In this document: piece by piece, positions 31,751 to 41,175 of the stretch
How the letters are laid out: each line of letters begins with the position of its first letter
How positions within the stretch are numbered: the first letter of the stretch is position 1
Made by a program: the position numbers and the translations under genes
Notes under the pieces: generated by a model
Told to the model about the DNA's origin: nothing
The model's database searches: none
What the model saw: only the letters and a program-made list of their open reading frames with translations
Assembly: GCA_025499625.1 (NCBI GenBank)
Contig: JAFMVD010000020.1
Location: 1 to 64,000 of the forward strand
Direction of reading: 5' to 3'
DNA from: Carboxylicivirga fragile
GTDB lineage: Bacteria; Bacteroidota; Bacteroidia; Bacteroidales; Marinilabiliaceae
DNA: 64,000 nucleotides

Positions 31751-33163
31751 ATGAATATAAAATACATACCCCTCTTATTCATACTACTTATTGCTACATT
31801 TAGTAGTAATGCACAAGGCCATAATATTAATGTATCAGTAAGCAATAGCAATGACACATCTATCATCTTAGGTTACCACTTTAACAAACAGATGTTAGTG
31901 CAAGATACTGCCTATATCAATCCTGAAGGCGGTTTTACTTTTGAAGGTAATGCCCCTTTAAAACAAGGCATTTATGTTATATATCTCAATAGCGAAAAAC
32001 TATTTGATGTTTTAATTGGTAAAGAGCAGAAGCTAAATATAAATATTGACGCCAACAACCTACCTCATTCCATTATAATCAACGGCTCTAATGAAAGCAG
32101 TAATTTTTTAGAATATCAAAAGTTTATTCAAACAAAACAACGTGAAGCTAAAAGCATACAAGATGTATTAAAAGCTGAAGAAGAGACTAGTAATAAAGAG
32201 AAACTACAACAACAACTTCGGGACATGGGTGATGAAGTTCAACAGAAAGCACTTCAACTCATTCAAGCCAACCCAAACACATTTCTTGCATCATTCTTAC
32301 AAGGTCTTCAAGAAGTAGAAGTGCCAGAAATGAATGCTCCCGAAGGTACTGCAAACCCTGATTCTATAATACAACAGAAACGATTTGATTATTACAAAGC
32401 ACATTATTTCGACAATATCGACTTTCAGGATGAACGTTTTTTACGCACGCCTTATTTCGCTAATAAAATTGAACGTTATCTGAGTCAGGCACTTGTTGTA
32501 CCCGACACAATAAACAAAGGGATAGACCAGATGATAGAAAAAGCTGAAGGATGTGATGAAGTTCAAGACTATCTTATTAAATTCCTATTCAACTGGGCCA
32601 ACGAAAGCAAAGTAATGGGAATGGATCGTGTAATGGTTCATGTTGGTGAAAAATATTATCTCAGTGGAAAAGCCGATTGGGCCAATGAGGAGTTTATTGC
32701 CAAACTACAAGAGCGCGTTGATAAACTCAAACCCAATTTAATTGGCAATATTGCCCCGGATTTTAAGATGGAATCAATTACTGGAGAAGTTTTTCGCTTA
32801 AGCGAAATAGATGCCTTATTTACAATTCTCATCTTCTGGGAGCCCGAATGCGGCCATTGCGAAAAAGAGGTCCCTAGATTAAATAAAGAAGTGTGGCAGA
32901 AATATGCCGATAAAGGGGTTAAAATTATAGCAATCTACACACAGCATGAAAAAGAACCTTGGCAAAAATTTATAGAAGACAATGCATTAGAGGAATGGAT
33001 TCATTTATACGACCCCTATAATAAAAGTGGTTTTAGAAGTAACTACGATATTTATAGTACACCTGTCATATACATTCTTGATAAAAACAAGCAAATCAAA
33101 GCCAAACGACTAGCAGCTGAACAGATTCCAGGATTTCTGGACCATTATTTAAAGTTATTGTAA
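31751..33163 (+). CDS. Exported TlpA-like thioredoxin protein with DUF4369 domain
   Basis: A periplasmic redox protein. Signal peptide YIPLLFILLIATFSSNAQ, then a DUF4369-type beta domain (NDTSIILGYHFNKQMLVQDT, LFDVLIGKEQKLNINIDANN), then a helical middle, then a thioredoxin fold with active site ECGHCEKE and the cis-proline region YSTPVIYILDKN. It would reduce or isomerise disulfides of exported proteins, as with ResA/TlpA relatives. Start at 31751 gives the signal peptide. Third gene of the operon, abutting the next with no gap. Confidence 0.88.
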   Translation: MNIKYIPLLFILLIATFSSNAQGHNINVSVSNSNDTSIILGYHFNKQMLVQDTAYINPEGGFTFEGNAPLKQGIYVIYLNSEKLFDVLIGKEQKLNINIDANNLPHSIIINGSNESSNFLEYQKFIQTKQREAKSIQDVLKAEEETSNKEKLQQQLRDMGDEVQQKALQLIQANPNTFLASFLQGLQEVEVPEMNAPEGTANPDSIIQQKRFDYYKAHYFDNIDFQDERFLRTPYFANKIERYLSQALVVPDTINKGIDQMIEKAEGCDEVQDYLIKFLFNWANESKVMGMDRVMVHVGEKYYLSGKADWANEEFIAKLQERVDKLKPNLIGNIAPDFKMESITGEVFRLSEIDALFTILIFWEPECGHCEKEVPRLNKEVWQKYADKGVKIIAIYTQHEKEPWQKFIEDNALEEWIHLYDPYNKSGFRSNYDIYSTPVIYILDKNKQIKAKRLAAEQIPGFLDHYLKLL

Positions 33164-34123
33164 ATGAAGATCTTATTTTTAAATATAGTTGTACTTTCAT
33201 TGATTTCATTATCAGCCTGTAAGGACCACAGTAAGGAACTTCCTGCGCCTACGGTTTACTTGGATATGCCGGAGGGTGGTTTTGATATTGATAAGGACAG
33301 TACATTAGTAATTATTCCAAAAATCACCTATGATGAAGGATCTAATTATGAATGGATACTAGATGAAGAGCTTGTTCAAACAGAACGTGACCTGGTATTT
33401 GAAGACCAAATTTTAGCTACTTTCAATTATACCTTTACGGTAACGACTTCGGCAGGATCGGATCAAATGGAAATTCCGGTTCACAATCTTGACATTGTAA
33501 CTTTCGATGATTTTGAGAATCTTAACGACGATGGCTATAATAATCAAGCTGATGGAGGGTATTTTGTATTTGATCACATTGAGTTCAGTAACCACAACCC
33601 CGATGCTAATATTGAAACCTGGAGTGGTTTTGCCGTAAGTGATAATACGGATAAAATAACCGGTGATGCATCAAATCAATTTAGTGTTTACAATTCATCC
33701 GGTGCCGATGACTCAAAGCTATTTTCTGTATTCAAAGAATCAGAGAGTATAAATCACCACATTCGTTTTAGCGACGGAAAAAGTCATGCTATTAAATCGA
33801 TAGAAGTTAACAATACAACGCTTGCCTATATAAGCATGAACCAATTCTTCGAGAAAAAGGAAGATAAAGATTTCTTTTTATTGACCATTACAGGATACGA
33901 CGAAAGCGGAGCAACTACCGGAGTAGTTGAATATTATTTAGCCGATTATCGTTTTGAAACCATAGCCGAAAGACAAATTATTTCATCCTGGTCAACAGTT
34001 GACCTTGAGGATTTAGGCAATGTGGTTTCCATTGGGTTTAAATTGACTTCATCAATTAATGACCTTGAAGAAAACCAGATACCTTCGTATTTCTGTCTCG
34101 ACAACTTAAAGGTTAAATCTTAG
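33164..34123 (+). CDS. DUF4465 lipoprotein
   Basis: Lipoprotein (MKILFLNIVVLSLISLSAC). The N-terminal 100 residues form an Ig-like domain (YLDMPEGGFDIDKDSTLVII, YNYTFTVTTSAGSDQM). The C-terminal 200 residues match DUF4465: ETWSGFAVSDNTD, TLAYISMNQFF, FFLLTITGYDESG, WSTVDLEDLGNVVSIGFKL, and PSYFCLDNLKVK. Similar proteins often sit on the cell surface with transport or adhesion loci. Specific ligand is unknown. It is the last gene of the operon, six bases from the convergent protease. Confidence 0.75.
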   Translation: MKILFLNIVVLSLISLSACKDHSKELPAPTVYLDMPEGGFDIDKDSTLVIIPKITYDEGSNYEWILDEELVQTERDLVFEDQILATFNYTFTVTTSAGSDQMEIPVHNLDIVTFDDFENLNDDGYNNQADGGYFVFDHIEFSNHNPDANIETWSGFAVSDNTDKITGDASNQFSVYNSSGADDSKLFSVFKESESINHHIRFSDGKSHAIKSIEVNNTTLAYISMNQFFEKKEDKDFFLLTITGYDESGATTGVVEYYLADYRFETIAERQIISSWSTVDLEDLGNVVSIGFKLTSSINDLEENQIPSYFCLDNLKVKS

Positions 34124-34128
34124 AAATA

Positions 34129-36285
34129 TTACCTAATTAACAACATACGCTCGGTTGATTGCTCAACAGCACCCTTAAATACAACAATGTAGAGGCCACT
34201 ACCTGCATTAGCGGGTAATTTTAATTCGCCTTTTTGTTCGCCATCTCGTGTGTAATTTATTAAAAGCTGCCCGTTAACAGTATATACTTCAACCGATCTT
34301 AAATCCTCAATATTTGTTTGATACTTCAAGTAACCATTACGAACAGGATTTGGACTAATTGCTGTAAAACCTGGGCTTTCAACATCAGTGCTACATACTT
34401 CGGTTGACAAACTCATATCAGAACCTAGGAAATCAAACCAATAAGCCCCATAATCATCTTGTGGATGTAAAGTACTAAAGGCTTTCCATGTTCCATTGTC
34501 TTTGATAAATGCTTTATTGCAAGGCAAAGCAGCACCCGACTCAATCACATTATAAAGAGAAAATGTATCTACTGAACTAGGGTTATTTAACTCTATGCCA
34601 ATAAAAAATGAACCATTAATGGTTAATGGATCTTCAAACTCAATCAGCGTTTCTCTTGAGTACATTGACTTTAATGTAATATTATTCTTCTCAGCCAAAA
34701 TAGTTGTTGGTTCATCATTATCACTTGACCACACTTTAACATTGATGGTTTCATCCGAATTATATTTACTTTTTGCCGGCAACACGTAAACTCCATGTAA
34801 CGTTGCTGAACTATATTCTGTAAATTGATGTGCAAAGGCCGAATAGTTTCGTTCGTTATTCCCTCCCCAAGAGCCTTTAAAGTTATTACTGTATAGGGTA
34901 TCTGGTGCCAAACCATCAGTTAAAGAACTAATGCGTTGAATATTTCCTTCATAAAAATCGAAGCCAACCAAGTCATTTACATCTGTACCAGCTGGATCGA
35001 GCCATTTGGCCAATTGCTTAGTATCTTCCGGATGGTTATCCCATGCTCTATTAAGGCGCGCGTAATAATCGTTGTATGGATTACCACAATAAGCCTCTCC
35101 ACCAGAGAGAAAGCCAATTAGTTTATCTTCCTGAGTAAATAAACCAGAGCCTGACGATCCGCCCTCAGTAACACCACTCTCCCACTCAGCCACTTCCCAA
35201 TGACAATCAGCAATAAATTTTCCTCCAAATATAAAATCTTCTTCTATTGGAATAGTTTTAGTAACAGAAACTTTTTTAATATCTCCACTTGGATGATGCA
35301 CAGAAAAGGCATTTTGACTTAAGTTAGTAGTCCTATCCCATCCTGCCCAATAAGGTCGATATGTTTCTGGTGGCATGCTGGACATTTCAAGTAAGGCAAA
35401 ATCCATATTCTCAACATAAGCCCTCACATCAGCTCCTGATAAGGTTTGGGCATCGGTACCAGCCAGTGCTACACCACACTTTGGTGATTCAAAATTAAAG
35501 TAAAATATAATGTTTTGTGCTGTTTGATCTCCATCGATGCAATGACCAGCTGTTGCAAGATATGCTTTCCCATCATACTCAGTATTATTTACCATAGTAC
35601 CTGAGCATAAATAAGAACCATGACCAATCTGTACAACCATTTTACATACCGATCGCTTTATTTCATCGGACAAACCATCATCACAGTTAACATCAATATT
35701 ACAATCACCTGAATCATTAAAATCACTGAAGCGTTTCAAATAATCAAACACCCCCAAATAATCGTGATTTACTGCGCTAATTTGCAATTCATGATCATAA
35801 GCATTATAACTTTCACTTTGCAGCTCAACAATAATTTCATCACCCATAACTGGTGCTATTGCAAATAAACCTGATTGTTTATTATTTTCTTCAGTGAAAG
35901 AGCCTAGAATATGGCTCCCCTCCTTGTTATAAACAAACAGCTTAGCACCTTCTAATAGTTTAAATTTATCAAAAATCAAATTCAGACTTTTTGCACCTGC
36001 GGATTTTAATGCCAATCGCCAAACCATTTTTCCATCCAACCCTATCTCCCAGCTACCTGAATTCTTTGGTGTATAATCCACAAAAATTGCTTGAGCAAAC
36101 TTTAGCGGTCCTACCTTATTCAGCTCATCTTCTCTCATTGCTTTGGCCATCGGTTCAAGATCTGCACTTAATTCAATTGATTGTAAGTTGTCATTTACAA
36201 AATCAGGAGAACCACCATGCGATACTTGCGCACTTGACCAAAAACCAATAAAAAATAACGGAAGTATTATAATCTTTTTAAGCAT
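34129..36285 (-). CDS. Type IX-secreted lysyl-endopeptidase-like serine protease
   Basis: Trypsin-fold protease. From the start at 36285: signal peptide LPLFFIGFWSSAQ; catalytic domain with H248 in ATAGHC, D295 in NMDFALLEM, S378 in EGGSSGSGLF, and disulfide cysteines (CSGTMVNNT, GDCNIDVNCDD); a beta domain; and a C-terminal type A sorting domain (ISPNPVRNGYLKYQTN, VEVYTVNGQLL, SGLYIVVFKG, TERMLLIR). The layout matches Achromobacter protease I-type lysyl endopeptidases, so cleavage after lysine is likely but unproven. It is exported through the type IX system and anchored or released. Confidence 0.85.
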   Translation of the reverse strand: MLKKIIILPLFFIGFWSSAQVSHGGSPDFVNDNLQSIELSADLEPMAKAMREDELNKVGPLKFAQAIFVDYTPKNSGSWEIGLDGKMVWRLALKSAGAKSLNLIFDKFKLLEGAKLFVYNKEGSHILGSFTEENNKQSGLFAIAPVMGDEIIVELQSESYNAYDHELQISAVNHDYLGVFDYLKRFSDFNDSGDCNIDVNCDDGLSDEIKRSVCKMVVQIGHGSYLCSGTMVNNTEYDGKAYLATAGHCIDGDQTAQNIIFYFNFESPKCGVALAGTDAQTLSGADVRAYVENMDFALLEMSSMPPETYRPYWAGWDRTTNLSQNAFSVHHPSGDIKKVSVTKTIPIEEDFIFGGKFIADCHWEVAEWESGVTEGGSSGSGLFTQEDKLIGFLSGGEAYCGNPYNDYYARLNRAWDNHPEDTKQLAKWLDPAGTDVNDLVGFDFYEGNIQRISSLTDGLAPDTLYSNNFKGSWGGNNERNYSAFAHQFTEYSSATLHGVYVLPAKSKYNSDETINVKVWSSDNDEPTTILAEKNNITLKSMYSRETLIEFEDPLTINGSFFIGIELNNPSSVDTFSLYNVIESGAALPCNKAFIKDNGTWKAFSTLHPQDDYGAYWFDFLGSDMSLSTEVCSTDVESPGFTAISPNPVRNGYLKYQTNIEDLRSVEVYTVNGQLLINYTRDGEQKGELKLPANAGSGLYIVVFKGAVEQSTERMLLIR

Positions 36286-36330
36286 ACAACTTTCTACAAT
36301 AATATCATTAAAAGGTTTCGGAATCCACAA

Positions 36331-37608
36331 TCATTTCTTCGCATTTGATTCTCTTTTTCGAGAAATCGATTGACCTCGCTGTACCATTCTACGAAATAAT
36401 AAATAACGTTTAATGCGACCATGTTTCCCCATGCTATCATGAACCAAAGACCATGCCATTACTAAACTGGTTACAACTATGGATAATAACAGAATTCCCA
36501 ATTCAAAATCATTAATACGAAACTCCTTCGGAATGGCAAAAAAGAGCAAAACAGATATTAATCCACGAGGCGCTATAAAAAACTGAGGAAAATAATCGCG
36601 TTTAAAAATGAGCTTAAAAATTAACCATCGAAAGCCATACATGCCCACTATAAAGTAAGTAGTAAGCATTAGTATGGACGGTACAAAAACACCCGCAAGC
36701 GTGATGGATATACCTAATACAAAGAAAAAGAAAGTGCGAACTACAAAAGAACTCTCTCGGGTAAGAAGCTTAAACTCACCAAGCACCTTTGTTACATTCG
36801 CCTCATCGAGAAAACGTTTTAATTTGCCACTAAAAAACAGTGTTCGATTCTCTAATATTAATCCAAACACTAAAATCATTAAAAGGGATGACAGATGGAA
36901 TAGTTTACCTATGCCATAGATGAGCACTAAAACGGCAAAAAATAAAAAGAGCTTAACATCTGAGCGCATTTTCTGAAACAAGAAAATCATGGCATAGGAA
37001 ATCAACACACTCAGCACTAAGGTACCACCAATATTAGAAAGTACATTAAGCCCAACCATAGTTGCACCTTGTGTATCCAGGTTTTCGACCAAAAGGTAGA
37101 AAAACATAATTCCAAGAATATCTGATATGGTACTCTCGTAAATAAGAAACTCTCGTTTTTCACGATTAAGGCCGGCAACACTTGGTATAACGATAGCACT
37201 GCTAGTTATAGCTAATGGGATTGCATAAATTACGGCTGTTAGCCAATCCATATTACCTATGAAAAACTGAATACCATAGGCTAGAAAAAAAGTATTAAAA
37301 AAAAGAGACAAGGTGGCAACCAAGGATGATTGCCAGATAATTTTAACTTTACTCCGCTTCAACTCTAAATCTAAAGCCGCCTCTAGCACTATTAGTATTA
37401 AACCAACAATTCCTAATATCTCCAATGGCAAAAACCAATCCGCTTCATTAAATTCAAAACCGATTAATTCTTTAACTGCATATCCAGAAACAATTAACAA
37501 TATGACACTTGGAATATTAGTTTTACGCGCAATAACATTAAACAAATAAGAAACTATAATCACTATAGCAGCACCAATTATTAAATAATATGCATTTATA
37601 CCCTCCAT
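36331..37608 (-). CDS. Cation/proton antiporter (CPA family)
   Basis: Polytopic protein with about 12 membrane helices and the sodium/proton exchanger (NhaP/KefB) fold: TNIPSVILLIVSGYAVKELI, LEILGIVGLILIVLEAALDL, ITSSAIVIPSVAGL, YESTISDILGIMFFY (with the conserved acidic residue in S-D-I), and IAPRGLISVLLFFAI. A basic C-terminal tail follows. It would exchange Na+ or K+ for protons for pH and ion balance. Start at 37608. Between it and butyrate kinase lies a terminator. Confidence 0.85.
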   Translation of the reverse strand: MEGINAYYLIIGAAIVIIVSYLFNVIARKTNIPSVILLIVSGYAVKELIGFEFNEADWFLPLEILGIVGLILIVLEAALDLELKRSKVKIIWQSSLVATLSLFFNTFFLAYGIQFFIGNMDWLTAVIYAIPLAITSSAIVIPSVAGLNREKREFLIYESTISDILGIMFFYLLVENLDTQGATMVGLNVLSNIGGTLVLSVLISYAMIFLFQKMRSDVKLFLFFAVLVLIYGIGKLFHLSSLLMILVFGLILENRTLFFSGKLKRFLDEANVTKVLGEFKLLTRESSFVVRTFFFFVLGISITLAGVFVPSILMLTTYFIVGMYGFRWLIFKLIFKRDYFPQFFIAPRGLISVLLFFAIPKEFRINDFELGILLLSIVVTSLVMAWSLVHDSMGKHGRIKRYLLFRRMVQRGQSISRKRESNAKK

Positions 37609-37642
37609 AACCCTTATTATATTTGGATTAAGATATAAAAAA

Positions 37643-37669
37643 ATTGCCACAGACAAAGTCCATGGCAAT
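37643..37669 (-). terminator. Terminator after butyrate kinase
   Basis: ATTGCCA (37643-37649) and TGGCAAT (37663-37669) with an inner GAC/GTC pair form a hairpin. On the minus strand it is followed by seven T, giving a clear rho-independent terminator for the gene ending at 37694. Confidence 0.85.
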
Positions 37670-37693
37670 CTTTACTATTTCGATTATCAATTA

Positions 37694-38770
37694 TTATTGA
37701 TACACTTTACAAGTTACTTCTCCAGAAAGAACACTCAAAGCATTATCTGCCAATGCTTTCATTTCATCCTCTCCAGGATATACTTTCATTGGAGCAATCC
37801 AATCAACCATGGCTTTAATGTATGCAATTACCGTCTTATCATGAGCAATACCTCCAGTAATTACAATACCATCTACTTCACCTTTTAAGACAGTAGCACA
37901 TCCTCCAATCGTTTTAGCTATCTGATAAGCCATTGCAGTTAGGATTAACATATTATGCTCATCTCCTGCTACGGCTTTTGCTTCAACTTCATGGGCCTGA
38001 TTAGTTCCTAAATGCGCAACCATACCACCTTTACCGTTCACTAACTTACGCATTTCTTCATAAGTATGTTTTCCGCTGAAACACATATCAATTAATGCAC
38101 CGGTAGGCAAAGTACCTGCACGCTCAGGTGAAAATGGACCATATCCATCCAAAGCATTATTTACATCGATCACTTTTCCCTTACGGTGAGCTCCAACAGA
38201 GATACCACCACCAAGGTGAGCAACAATGACGTTAATATCTTCATATTTACGATCAATTGCTTTGGCATAATTCTTTGCTACAGCTTTTTGATTTAAGGCA
38301 TGAAATACTGAACGACGTGGCATGTCAGGGTGCCCGGTAACGCGAGCTACATCTTCCAACTCATCAACCACTACAGGATCAGCAATAAAAGCGCGTGCAT
38401 TAGGAATAGTTTTAGCAATATCATCAGCAATTAAACCTCCTAAGTTACTGGCATGCTCTCCTAATACTCCTTTTCGCAAATCGGCTTTCAAAGGCTCATT
38501 TACCTCATAAACACCCGACTCAATAGGCTTAACCAAACCACCTCTACCAACAATAGCATCAAAATCATCGATTTCAATATCTGCTTGAATCAGTTCGCTA
38601 AGTATGGTCTCTTTACGAAACTCAAATTGAGCTGAAATATTTTCAAACTGAGCTAATTGCTCTGATGAATGTCTCAAAGTCTTAAGAAAAACAGACTCAC
38701 AACCTTGATAAACTGCAATCTTTGTTGAAGTAGAACCAGGGTTAATGACTAGAATTTTACTACAATTCAT
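37694..38770 (-). CDS. buk: Butyrate kinase
   Basis: Forms butyrate and ATP from butyryl phosphate and ADP. ASKHA-fold kinase of 358 residues: ILVINPGSTSTKIAVYQG at the start, VGRGGLVKPIESGVYEV, VFHALNQKAVAKNYAKAI, VAHLGGGISVGAHRKGKVID, GPFSPERAGTLPTG, and VDGIVITGGIAHDKTVI, all typical of Buk. The start at 38770 trims 16 upstream codons. It follows phosphate butyryltransferase by 63 bases on the same strand and completes the Ptb-Buk pathway. The last gene of the energy cluster; its terminator is at 37643. Confidence 0.93.
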   Translation of the reverse strand: MNCSKILVINPGSTSTKIAVYQGCESVFLKTLRHSSEQLAQFENISAQFEFRKETILSELIQADIEIDDFDAIVGRGGLVKPIESGVYEVNEPLKADLRKGVLGEHASNLGGLIADDIAKTIPNARAFIADPVVVDELEDVARVTGHPDMPRRSVFHALNQKAVAKNYAKAIDRKYEDINVIVAHLGGGISVGAHRKGKVIDVNNALDGYGPFSPERAGTLPTGALIDMCFSGKHTYEEMRKLVNGKGGMVAHLGTNQAHEVEAKAVAGDEHNMLILTAMAYQIAKTIGGCATVLKGEVDGIVITGGIAHDKTVIAYIKAMVDWIAPMKVYPGEDEMKALADNALSVLSGEVTCKVYQ

Positions 38771-38833
38771 TACTTGTTCAATTTTGGGATTTTCATAAAC
38801 ATCCGCTCGCAAATGCAAGCGGATGGTAATATA

Positions 38834-39730
38834 TTAAGCCATTGCGGCTAAAAGAATACTGTTGTATTTAGACTCTTCCGAATCGCTTCGGGAAGTTAAT
38901 ACGATTGGAGCTGTGGCACCAAGTATAACCGAGGCAACCTTTGCTTTTGCAAAGAAAACCAAAGTTTTATACAAAACGTTTCCAACTTCAATATCTGGCA
39001 TTAACAACAAATCAGTATCACCAGCAACTTCACTCTTGATACCTTTATGCTTAGCACTTTCAAAACTAATTGCATTATCAAAAGCCAAAGGCCCATCAAT
39101 CAGGCAATTTTTAATCTGATCACGCTGATTCATTTTTGATAGTAATGCGGCATCAAGCGTTGCTTGCATACTTTCATTCACCATCTCAATGGCACCCAAT
39201 ACTGCAACCTTAGGTTTTTCAATACCCATTTTATTCAGGTACCCCACTGAATTATTCACAATGGCGATTTTATCCTTCAAGTTAGGCGCAATATTCATTG
39301 CCACATCCGTAATAGCAATCAACTTATGATAGGTTTCAACCTCGAATAAAGCAAAATGGGAAAGCAAACTACCAGTACGCAGTCCCCAATCCTTGTTTAG
39401 CACACCTTTAAGTAAAACTGGCGTTGCTACTTTACCTTTCATCAAGATATCTGCCTTGTTATCATGCACCATACGCACAGCTAATTCAACAGCCTTCACA
39501 TCATCCAACTCATGAATAAATGTTGCACCAGTGAAATCATAGCCTTTTTCGGCAATAATAGTCTCCGTATCAGGGCGTGATCCAATTAAAATAGGCTCAA
39601 TAATATCAGCTTGAAAAGCACTATGTACAGCATCAAGCGAATGCGCGTCTTGCGAAACCGCAAGAACTAATTTCTTCTTCACCTTATTCTTTTGAATAAG
39701 GGTCTGAAGATCTGTAAGGGATTTAAACAT
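38834..39730 (-). CDS. ptb: Phosphate butyryltransferase
   Basis: Converts butyryl-CoA and phosphate to butyryl phosphate and CoA. PTA_PTB family of 298 residues: KLVLAVSQDAHSLDAVHSAF, ADILMKGKVATPVLLKGVLN, LLSHFALFEVETYHKLIAIT, DVAMNIAPNLKDKIAIVNNS, VAVLGAIEMVNESMQATLDA, and GPLAFDNAISFESAKHKGIK. It is shorter than phosphate acetyltransferase and its closest pattern is Ptb. Upstream of buk, downstream of an acetate kinase. Confidence 0.92.
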   Translation of the reverse strand: MFKSLTDLQTLIQKNKVKKKLVLAVSQDAHSLDAVHSAFQADIIEPILIGSRPDTETIIAEKGYDFTGATFIHELDDVKAVELAVRMVHDNKADILMKGKVATPVLLKGVLNKDWGLRTGSLLSHFALFEVETYHKLIAITDVAMNIAPNLKDKIAIVNNSVGYLNKMGIEKPKVAVLGAIEMVNESMQATLDAALLSKMNQRDQIKNCLIDGPLAFDNAISFESAKHKGIKSEVAGDTDLLLMPDIEVGNVLYKTLVFFAKAKVASVILGATAPIVLTSRSDSEESKYNSILLAAMA

Positions 39731-39761
39731 TATTTATTGAATCTAATTAGTAATTATCGTC

Positions 39762-40979
39762 TTAACGGTTAGCCAATTCCTCAACAATATTTTTAGTATC
39801 AAGAGCAATTACCAACTCTTCATTAGTAGGTACTACCATAACAGTTGCACGGGCATCTTTTTTACTGATCACCTTCTCTTTGCCTCTTAATCCATTGTTT
39901 AATTCAGGATCTAACTCCAACCCAATAAACTCAAGATCTTTACAAACTCCTGCGCGAGTTACATCTGCATTTTCACCAATACCACCAGTGAAAATTAAGA
40001 TATCAATACCGCCCATTGCAGCTGCATAAGAACCAATGTATTTTCTGATTCGGTAATCATAGATATCTAAACCTAGCTGAGCCGCAGCATCACCATTGTT
40101 GGCTGCATCTTCAATCTCACGCATATCGGATGAAATACCTGTTAAGCCAAGCATACCGCTGTGTTTGTTAAACAAAGTACTTGCCGAACGTGTACCAATC
40201 AACTCTTTATCCATAATATAAGTCACTGCGCCAAGATCTAAATCTCCGGCACGCGTACCCATAACCAAACCTTCAAGCGGTGTAAAACCCATTGATGTAT
40301 CAACTGATTCACCATTTTTAATGGCAGCTACAGAAGCACCATTTCCAAGGTGACATGATACAATTTTTTGAGTTTTATAATCAACGCCTAATATCTCACA
40401 AGCACGCTTTGAAACATAGCGGTGACTCGTACCATGGAAACCATAACGACGAATACCATATTTCTTATATAAAGATTGAGGAATTGCGTACATGTATGCT
40501 TGCTTAGGCATAGTCTGATGGAAAGCCGTATCAAACACACCACACTGAGGCACGCTTGGTAATAGCTGACTGATAGCTTCAATACCTTTTAAGTTTGGAG
40601 GATTATGCAATGGTGCTAAATCAATACACTCTTCCATTTTACGAATCACTTCGTTGGTAATGAATACACTTGAATTAAACTCCTCACCACCATGCACCAC
40701 ACGATGACCAACAGCGTCAATTTCCTCAAGTTTGGTTAAACAACCATGACGTTCGCTAACCAACACTCCTAAAATATAATCGATACCTACTTGATGATCT
40801 AAAATCTCACCTTCAAGTAATACTTTTTCATTTCCTTCTTTTTGATGCTTCAAGAATGATCCTTTTAAACCAATCTTCTCAACAACACCAGCGGCCATCA
40901 CGTCCCAGTCAGAGCCCGCCATGGTAAATAATTGATATTTAATAGATGAACTACCGCAGTTCAGAACTAATATTTTCAT
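39762..40979 (-). CDS. ackA: Acetate kinase, copy 1
   Basis: Acetyl phosphate plus ADP to acetate plus ATP. 405 residues with the AckA signatures: MKILVLNCGSSSIKYQLF, VGHRVVHGGEEF, APLHNPPNLKGI, FDTAFHQTMP, RRYGFHGTSHRYVS, CHLGNGASVAAIKNGESVDT, GFTPLEGLVMGTRAGDLDLG, and FTGGIGENADVTRAGV. A second complete copy lies at 42184-43389, about 60 percent similar by eye. This copy lies next to ptb and buk, separated from the second copy by a dehydrogenase. Why two kinases are kept together is unclear. Confidence 0.94.
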   Translation of the reverse strand: MKILVLNCGSSSIKYQLFTMAGSDWDVMAAGVVEKIGLKGSFLKHQKEGNEKVLLEGEILDHQVGIDYILGVLVSERHGCLTKLEEIDAVGHRVVHGGEEFNSSVFITNEVIRKMEECIDLAPLHNPPNLKGIEAISQLLPSVPQCGVFDTAFHQTMPKQAYMYAIPQSLYKKYGIRRYGFHGTSHRYVSKRACEILGVDYKTQKIVSCHLGNGASVAAIKNGESVDTSMGFTPLEGLVMGTRAGDLDLGAVTYIMDKELIGTRSASTLFNKHSGMLGLTGISSDMREIEDAANNGDAAAQLGLDIYDYRIRKYIGSYAAAMGGIDILIFTGGIGENADVTRAGVCKDLEFIGLELDPELNNGLRGKEKVISKKDARATVMVVPTNEELVIALDTKNIVEELANR

Positions 40980-41006
40980 ATGCCTATAAATTTGCTTTCA
41001 ATTGTC

Positions 41007-41084
41007 TCCCGATAGCTATCGGGATGGAACTCGCCAATTTGGTCATCTTCGTGTGTGAAAACTTTCTCTCATGGCTCGTTTCAT
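41007..41084. repeat. Palindrome plus dispersed repeat, copy 2
   Basis: A perfect 18-base palindrome, TCCCGATAGCTATCGGGA (41007-41024), is followed at once by GGAACTCGCCAATTTGG (41026 on) and ends in TCTCATGGCTCGTTTCAT (to 41084). The second part is the inverse of the block at 23794-23853. This looks like a repetitive extragenic element between an acetate kinase and a dehydrogenase gene. Confidence 0.65.
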
Positions 41085-41175
41085 CTTTCTATTTTTATAT
41101 TTAAGAATGAAACCTTCAATTTACATATAAACCTCATGCTCCATCTTATTTAAAGCTTAATTAAATTGTAATGGA

